NCBI GenBank assembly: GCA_007692755.1
Contig: REBL01000079.1
Coordinates: 1 to 64,000 of the forward strand
DNA from: Nodularia sp. (in: cyanobacteria)
Lineage (GTDB): Bacteria; Cyanobacteriota; Cyanobacteriia; Cyanobacteriales; Nostocaceae
Length of the DNA stretch: 64,000 bases
Direction: 5' to 3'
The notes beneath the pieces are model-generated. The model was given only the letters and a program-made list of their open reading frames with translations. It was not told the origin of the DNA and ran no database searches. A program made the position numbers and the translations under genes. Shown in pieces: positions 60,792 to 64,000 of this stretch (the stretch's first letter is position 1; every line of letters starts with the position of its first letter).

Positions 60792-61712
60792 GTGCAACTC
60801 AAGCAGGTAATCATTGCTTATAAAGCACGAGATTCCCAGAGTAAACGCTGGGCAGAACTCTGTGCTAAACAACTAGAAAACCGCCATTGTCAGGTGTTGA
60901 TGGGGCCTAGTGGGCCAAAAGATAACCCTTACCCGGTGTTTTTGGCTTCTGCAACTCAACCCATTGATTTGGCTTTGGTACTCGGTGGTGATGGCACTGT
61001 TTTAACAAGTGCCAGACATTTAGCCCCAGCTGGTATACCCATTTTGGGTGTGAATATTGGCGGTCATCTGGGCTTTTTAACCGAGTCTGTGGATGAGTTT
61101 GAAGATACAGAGAAAATTTGGGATCGGCTATTTGAGGATCGCTATGCCATCCAGAGGCGGATGATGCTACAAGCGGCAGTGTATGAGGGTCAACGCACGA
61201 ACATGGAACCTGTAACTGAGCGCTACCTCGCTTTAAACGAGTTTTGTGTGAAACCCGCTTCTGCTGACCGTATGATTACCTCAATTCTGGAAATGGAAAT
61301 TGATAGTGAGGTAATCGATCAATATGTGGGGGATGGTTTGATTATTTCCACTCCCACTGGTTCTACTGGTTATACCGTTTCTGCGAATGGCCCCATTATC
61401 CACGATGGTATGGAGGCGGTTACCATCACTCCGATTTGTCCCATGAGTCTTTCTAGTCGCCCTCTAGTTTTACCTCCTGGTTCTGTAGTCAGCATCTGGC
61501 CTTTGGGGGACTATGATTTGAGTACAAAGCTGTGGATGGATGGGGTGTTATCTACGTCGATTTGGCCAGGACATCGTGTTGATGTGCGTATGGCTGATTG
61601 TCGAGCGAAGTTTATTATTTTGCGAGAGAACAATTCATATTATCAGACACTGCGAGAGAAGCTGCTTTGGGCAGGTACAAGGGTTCGCTACAGTAATAAT
61701 CACCGCAATTGA
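60792..61712 (+). CDS. nadK: NAD kinase
   Basis: Phosphorylates NAD to NADP. The 306-residue product starts at a GTG 6 bp after ndhE. Signatures are the GGDGT motif LALVLGGDGTVLTSARHL (about residues 60-78), NIGGHLGFLTE, DQYVGDGLIISTPTGSTGYTVSANGPI (NE/D and TGS binding) and PICPMSLSSRP. Length is standard. The gene is likely the last of the ndh operon, ended by the strong terminator at 61775. Confidence 0.96.
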   Translation: MQLKQVIIAYKARDSQSKRWAELCAKQLENRHCQVLMGPSGPKDNPYPVFLASATQPIDLALVLGGDGTVLTSARHLAPAGIPILGVNIGGHLGFLTESVDEFEDTEKIWDRLFEDRYAIQRRMMLQAAVYEGQRTNMEPVTERYLALNEFCVKPASADRMITSILEMEIDSEVIDQYVGDGLIISTPTGSTGYTVSANGPIIHDGMEAVTITPICPMSLSSRPLVLPPGSVVSIWPLGDYDLSTKLWMDGVLSTSIWPGHRVDVRMADCRAKFIILRENNSYYQTLREKLLWAGTRVRYSNNHRN

Positions 61713-61774
61713 TTTATTAGGTGTCTACCGAGCGCTTTTACTGCCAGTTGTCTGGGAAAATAAAAATATGCTAG

Positions 61775-61799
61775 CCCCCGGATATTTTCGGGGGTTTTT
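61775..61799 (+). terminator. Strong rho-independent terminator after nadK
   Basis: CCCCCG (61775-61780) and CGGGGG (61789-61794) form a 6-bp GC stem with an 8-nt loop, followed by five Ts (61795-61799). It lies 63 bp after the nadK stop and ends the ndhAIGE-nadK unit. Confidence 0.92.
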
Positions 61800-61880
61800 C
61801 CGCAGTTGTGGTTGGGGGTAAGTTATTCAAATAGTTAACTTAATTAGAATATTTTCAAGCACTTTATCAGAAACCTAATT

Positions 61881-63476
61881 ATGCGGAACCTCGCTCTTGT
61901 TCCGAGTTGGTTGCGGTTTTTTATAATCTTTTTGTTGGCAATGGGTATATTATTTCGCTTTGTTAATCTTGAAGGTAAAGTTTATTCCCATGATGAAACT
62001 TATACATTATTACGAATTTCTGGTTATACAGTAAATGAAGTCAAGCAGCAATTATTCAACGGTAACGTAATTAGTAAAGAAGGTTTTGCTAGGTTTCAAC
62101 GTCCTAATTTAGGAAAAGGCTTTAGTGGGACAATTATGTCTCTGGCAAAGGAAGACCCGCAACATCCACCGCTTTATTATTTAATAGCTAGATTATGGGT
62201 GCAAATATGGGGTAATTCAGTAACTGCAATTAGAAGTTTATCTGCTTTTATTAGCTTGCTAGTGTTTCCGTGTATTTATTGGCTATGCCGAGAATTATTT
62301 AATGTGCCATTATCAGTACCTTGGTTAGCGATCGCTCTGATGGCAGTTTCCCCTATTCATGTGCTTTACTCTCAAGAAGCACAAGCATCTATTCTTTGGT
62401 TAGTCACCATTATACTGTGCAGCGCGTCACTATTGCGAGCTATTCGGATAGAGTCAAAAGAACAGCAAATTCCAGATCGCTTTGCTATCTGGGGAATTTA
62501 TGTATTAACTTTGGCACTAAGTCTATATACAAGTTTAGAGAGTATTTTGATGGCTGTATTTCAGGGAATTTATATAATAACAACTACAAAATTTCAAATA
62601 ACTGAAACAGTCAGAGCATATTTGATAGCATCATCTCTGGGATTTTTAGCTTTCATGCCTTGGATGATGATTGTATTAGCCAATTTATTTGAGTTTCTGA
62701 TATCAGCAGATGTGATCAAAAACGAAACATCCCGGATACCTTTAATTCTAGTTGCTCTAATGCAAATAAGTCGGCTTTTTTTTGATTTAAATATTAGCTT
62801 AGAAAATCCTCTTAGCTATTTATTTTCATTAATATTTTTAAGTCTAGTAGGATATGCGATTTATTTTTTATGTCTAACCACTCACTATAAAGTCTGGTCT
62901 TTAGTGCTAACGTTAATCATATCACCAGTAATACCGATAATACTACCAAATTTATTTTATAGACGTATGCTTTCAATTTCGTATTCATATTTAGTACCTA
63001 TTTCTTTAGGTATTCAAATTGCTGTTGCTTATCTACTAGCTACGCAAATATATAATGGGATTGTATTACGCCGCAGAATTTGGCAAGTAATTTTGGTATT
63101 GATAATTGTTTGTGGGCTAGTTTCTTCTAGAGTAAGCTACGAATCTGATACTTGGTGGCATAAAGGAATTAGCAATGGTAATCCACAAGTTGCGAAGATT
63201 ATTAATCAAGCTGAAAGCCCACTTTTAATTAGTGATTATGAGGGAATTAATTATAAAAATGTCTTTTCTTTGAGTTATCTTGTACAGCCAAAAGTACGAT
63301 TTCAATTAGTAAAAGGTCAAGATATTCCTGATATACCTACTGGTTTTACTGATGTTTTTTTACTCAATCCTTCAGATACCTGGAGAGTCAAACTAGAAAA
63401 TAAATATAAATCTACAACTAATGTAGTTTATAGTAACAATTATTATTTGCTGTGGAAGTTAGCTAATCCTATTTGA
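61881..63476 (+). CDS. GT39-like polytopic glycosyltransferase
   Basis: The 531-residue membrane protein resembles dolichyl-phosphate-mannose-type (GT39/PMT-like) glycosyltransferases. The N-terminal helix (FFIIFLLAMGILFRFVNL) is followed by a loop with the conserved acidic pair VYSHDETYTLLRI, then HPPLYYLIARLWVQIWGNSVTAIRSLSA, and about 10 further helices. A C-terminal periplasmic domain (SNGNPQVAKIINQAESPLLISDYEG) ends the protein. The sugar donor and acceptor cannot be told from sequence; a role in cell-surface polysaccharide or protein glycosylation is inferred. AT-rich compared with neighbours; monocistronic. Confidence 0.82.
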   Translation: MRNLALVPSWLRFFIIFLLAMGILFRFVNLEGKVYSHDETYTLLRISGYTVNEVKQQLFNGNVISKEGFARFQRPNLGKGFSGTIMSLAKEDPQHPPLYYLIARLWVQIWGNSVTAIRSLSAFISLLVFPCIYWLCRELFNVPLSVPWLAIALMAVSPIHVLYSQEAQASILWLVTIILCSASLLRAIRIESKEQQIPDRFAIWGIYVLTLALSLYTSLESILMAVFQGIYIITTTKFQITETVRAYLIASSLGFLAFMPWMMIVLANLFEFLISADVIKNETSRIPLILVALMQISRLFFDLNISLENPLSYLFSLIFLSLVGYAIYFLCLTTHYKVWSLVLTLIISPVIPIILPNLFYRRMLSISYSYLVPISLGIQIAVAYLLATQIYNGIVLRRRIWQVILVLIIVCGLVSSRVSYESDTWWHKGISNGNPQVAKIINQAESPLLISDYEGINYKNVFSLSYLVQPKVRFQLVKGQDIPDIPTGFTDVFLLNPSDTWRVKLENKYKSTTNVVYSNNYYLLWKLANPI

Positions 63477-63614
63477 TTTGCAAAAATTGAGTAATAAGTC
63501 GGAGATTTTGGGTTCTAAGAGATAAATGTTATTATAGGCATCATCCAGAGCTTGACAACCGATAATGATGCGGCGCAAAGTAAAAGTAGGTTCATTTTCA
63601 GTAAAAATTATCTT

Positions 63615-64000
63615 ATGCAAACAGTAGATTTTTTGCGTCTTATACATCCAGCGATCGCGATCATTTTTGTTTTTCCTTTAATTGGGATTGTGGTTAATTT
63701 TGCTTGGCAAACACGCCAACGTCGCTTACAAACTTTAGATGAAAATAAGAGTACAATTCCGCCAGTTGTTGGTAAAGAACACAAGAAATTTGGCGACTGG
63801 TTGACAAGTGCAGTTGTAGGATTGTCTTTAATAGGATTAGCTCACCCAATCGGCAAAAATATTATCAGAAATCAATTGTGGAATCAGTCCATTTTCTCAG
63901 TAATATTTATTCTGTTAATGTTTGTTTTAACTATTACTTCCCTGGCATTACTTTATCGAGCCAAGCAGCGGCTATGGCGGGGAGTGTTTGCATCCTTAAC
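63615..64000 (+). CDS. DUF4079 family membrane protein (3' end outside window)
   Basis: From an ATG at 63615 the frame stays open to the window end, 128 codons. The translation begins MQTVDFLRLIHPAIAIIFVF and has helices LRLIHPAIAIIFVFPLIGIVV, TSAVVGLSLIGLAHPIG and SVIFILLMFVLTITSLALLY. HPAIA-type openings with an R-linked loop (WQTRQRRLQTLD) recall the cyanobacterial DUF4079 membrane proteins, whose function is unknown. The spacer after the glycosyltransferase is 138 bp and contains no terminator. Confidence 0.75.
   Translation, partial: MQTVDFLRLIHPAIAIIFVFPLIGIVVNFAWQTRQRRLQTLDENKSTIPPVVGKEHKKFGDWLTSAVVGLSLIGLAHPIGKNIIRNQLWNQSIFSVIFILLMFVLTITSLALLYRAKQRLWRGVFASL

Overview
The window is chromosomal DNA of a filamentous, almost certainly heterocyst-forming cyanobacterium of the Nostocales. 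The evidence is a photosystem I psaF-psaJ-psaL locus, a hetZ-patU heterocyst-patterning cluster, an hmp-type (hormogonium motility) chemotaxis operon, NDH-1 genes ndhA-I-G-E, a Psb32 homologue, many GCGATCGC (HIP1) octamers, and the 7-bp short tandem repeats typical of Nostoc and Anabaena spacers. I cannot name the species.

Layout. 1-5.2 kb: truncated tsaD, psaF/psaJ/psaL, gmk and remA-like genes, rnc. 5.3-13.4 kb: a TgpA-like membrane protein lacking two catalytic residues, a decayed insertion-sequence end, then hetZ-patU5-patU3, solanesyl-PP synthase and a 1-kb structured spacer. 13.5-26 kb: cell wall and shape (murI, amiC, mreBCD), a Na+/H+ antiporter, ssb and ribD. A fragment of a second amidase gene survives next to murI. 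26.5-35.3 kb: a large SNF2 helicase, small envelope proteins, psb32, cobH, dapB and a Uma2 protein. 35.4-37.9 kb: a three-gene unit behind a Fur/Zur-like operator. 38-42.6 kb: small proteins and an accessory DUF262/DUF3696-ATPase/unknown cassette that looks like a defence system. 42.7-50 kb: hmpABCDE. 50.8-57.4 kb: tRNA-Leu, alr, an HNH protein, a DHH phosphoesterase, sixA and gltA. 57.8-64 kb: ndhAIGE, nadK, a GT39-like glycosyltransferase and a truncated DUF4079 gene.

How the genes work together. psaF/J/L build photosystem I and ndhAIGE the cyclic-electron-flow complex. hetZ/patU control heterocyst differentiation. AmiC, MurI, Alr, DapB and MreBCD make and shape the septum and wall, on which cell-cell communication in filaments depends. 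The Hmp proteins form one signalling pathway for gliding hormogonia.

Most notable: (1) the putative metal-starvation operon at 35.45-37.9 kb, a COG0523-like NTPase followed by two metallophosphatase-fold proteins, one with Cys in place of two metal ligands and one with most ligands lost; (2) patU split into patU5 and patU3 by one in-frame TAA, patU5 being a 52-codon gene overlapping hetZ; (3) the amidase relic at 14.64-14.71 kb; (4) the candidate defence cassette at 39.4-42.6 kb; (5) the Cys- and His-less transglutaminase-fold protein. All functional statements rest on motif recognition by eye; no database search was run.
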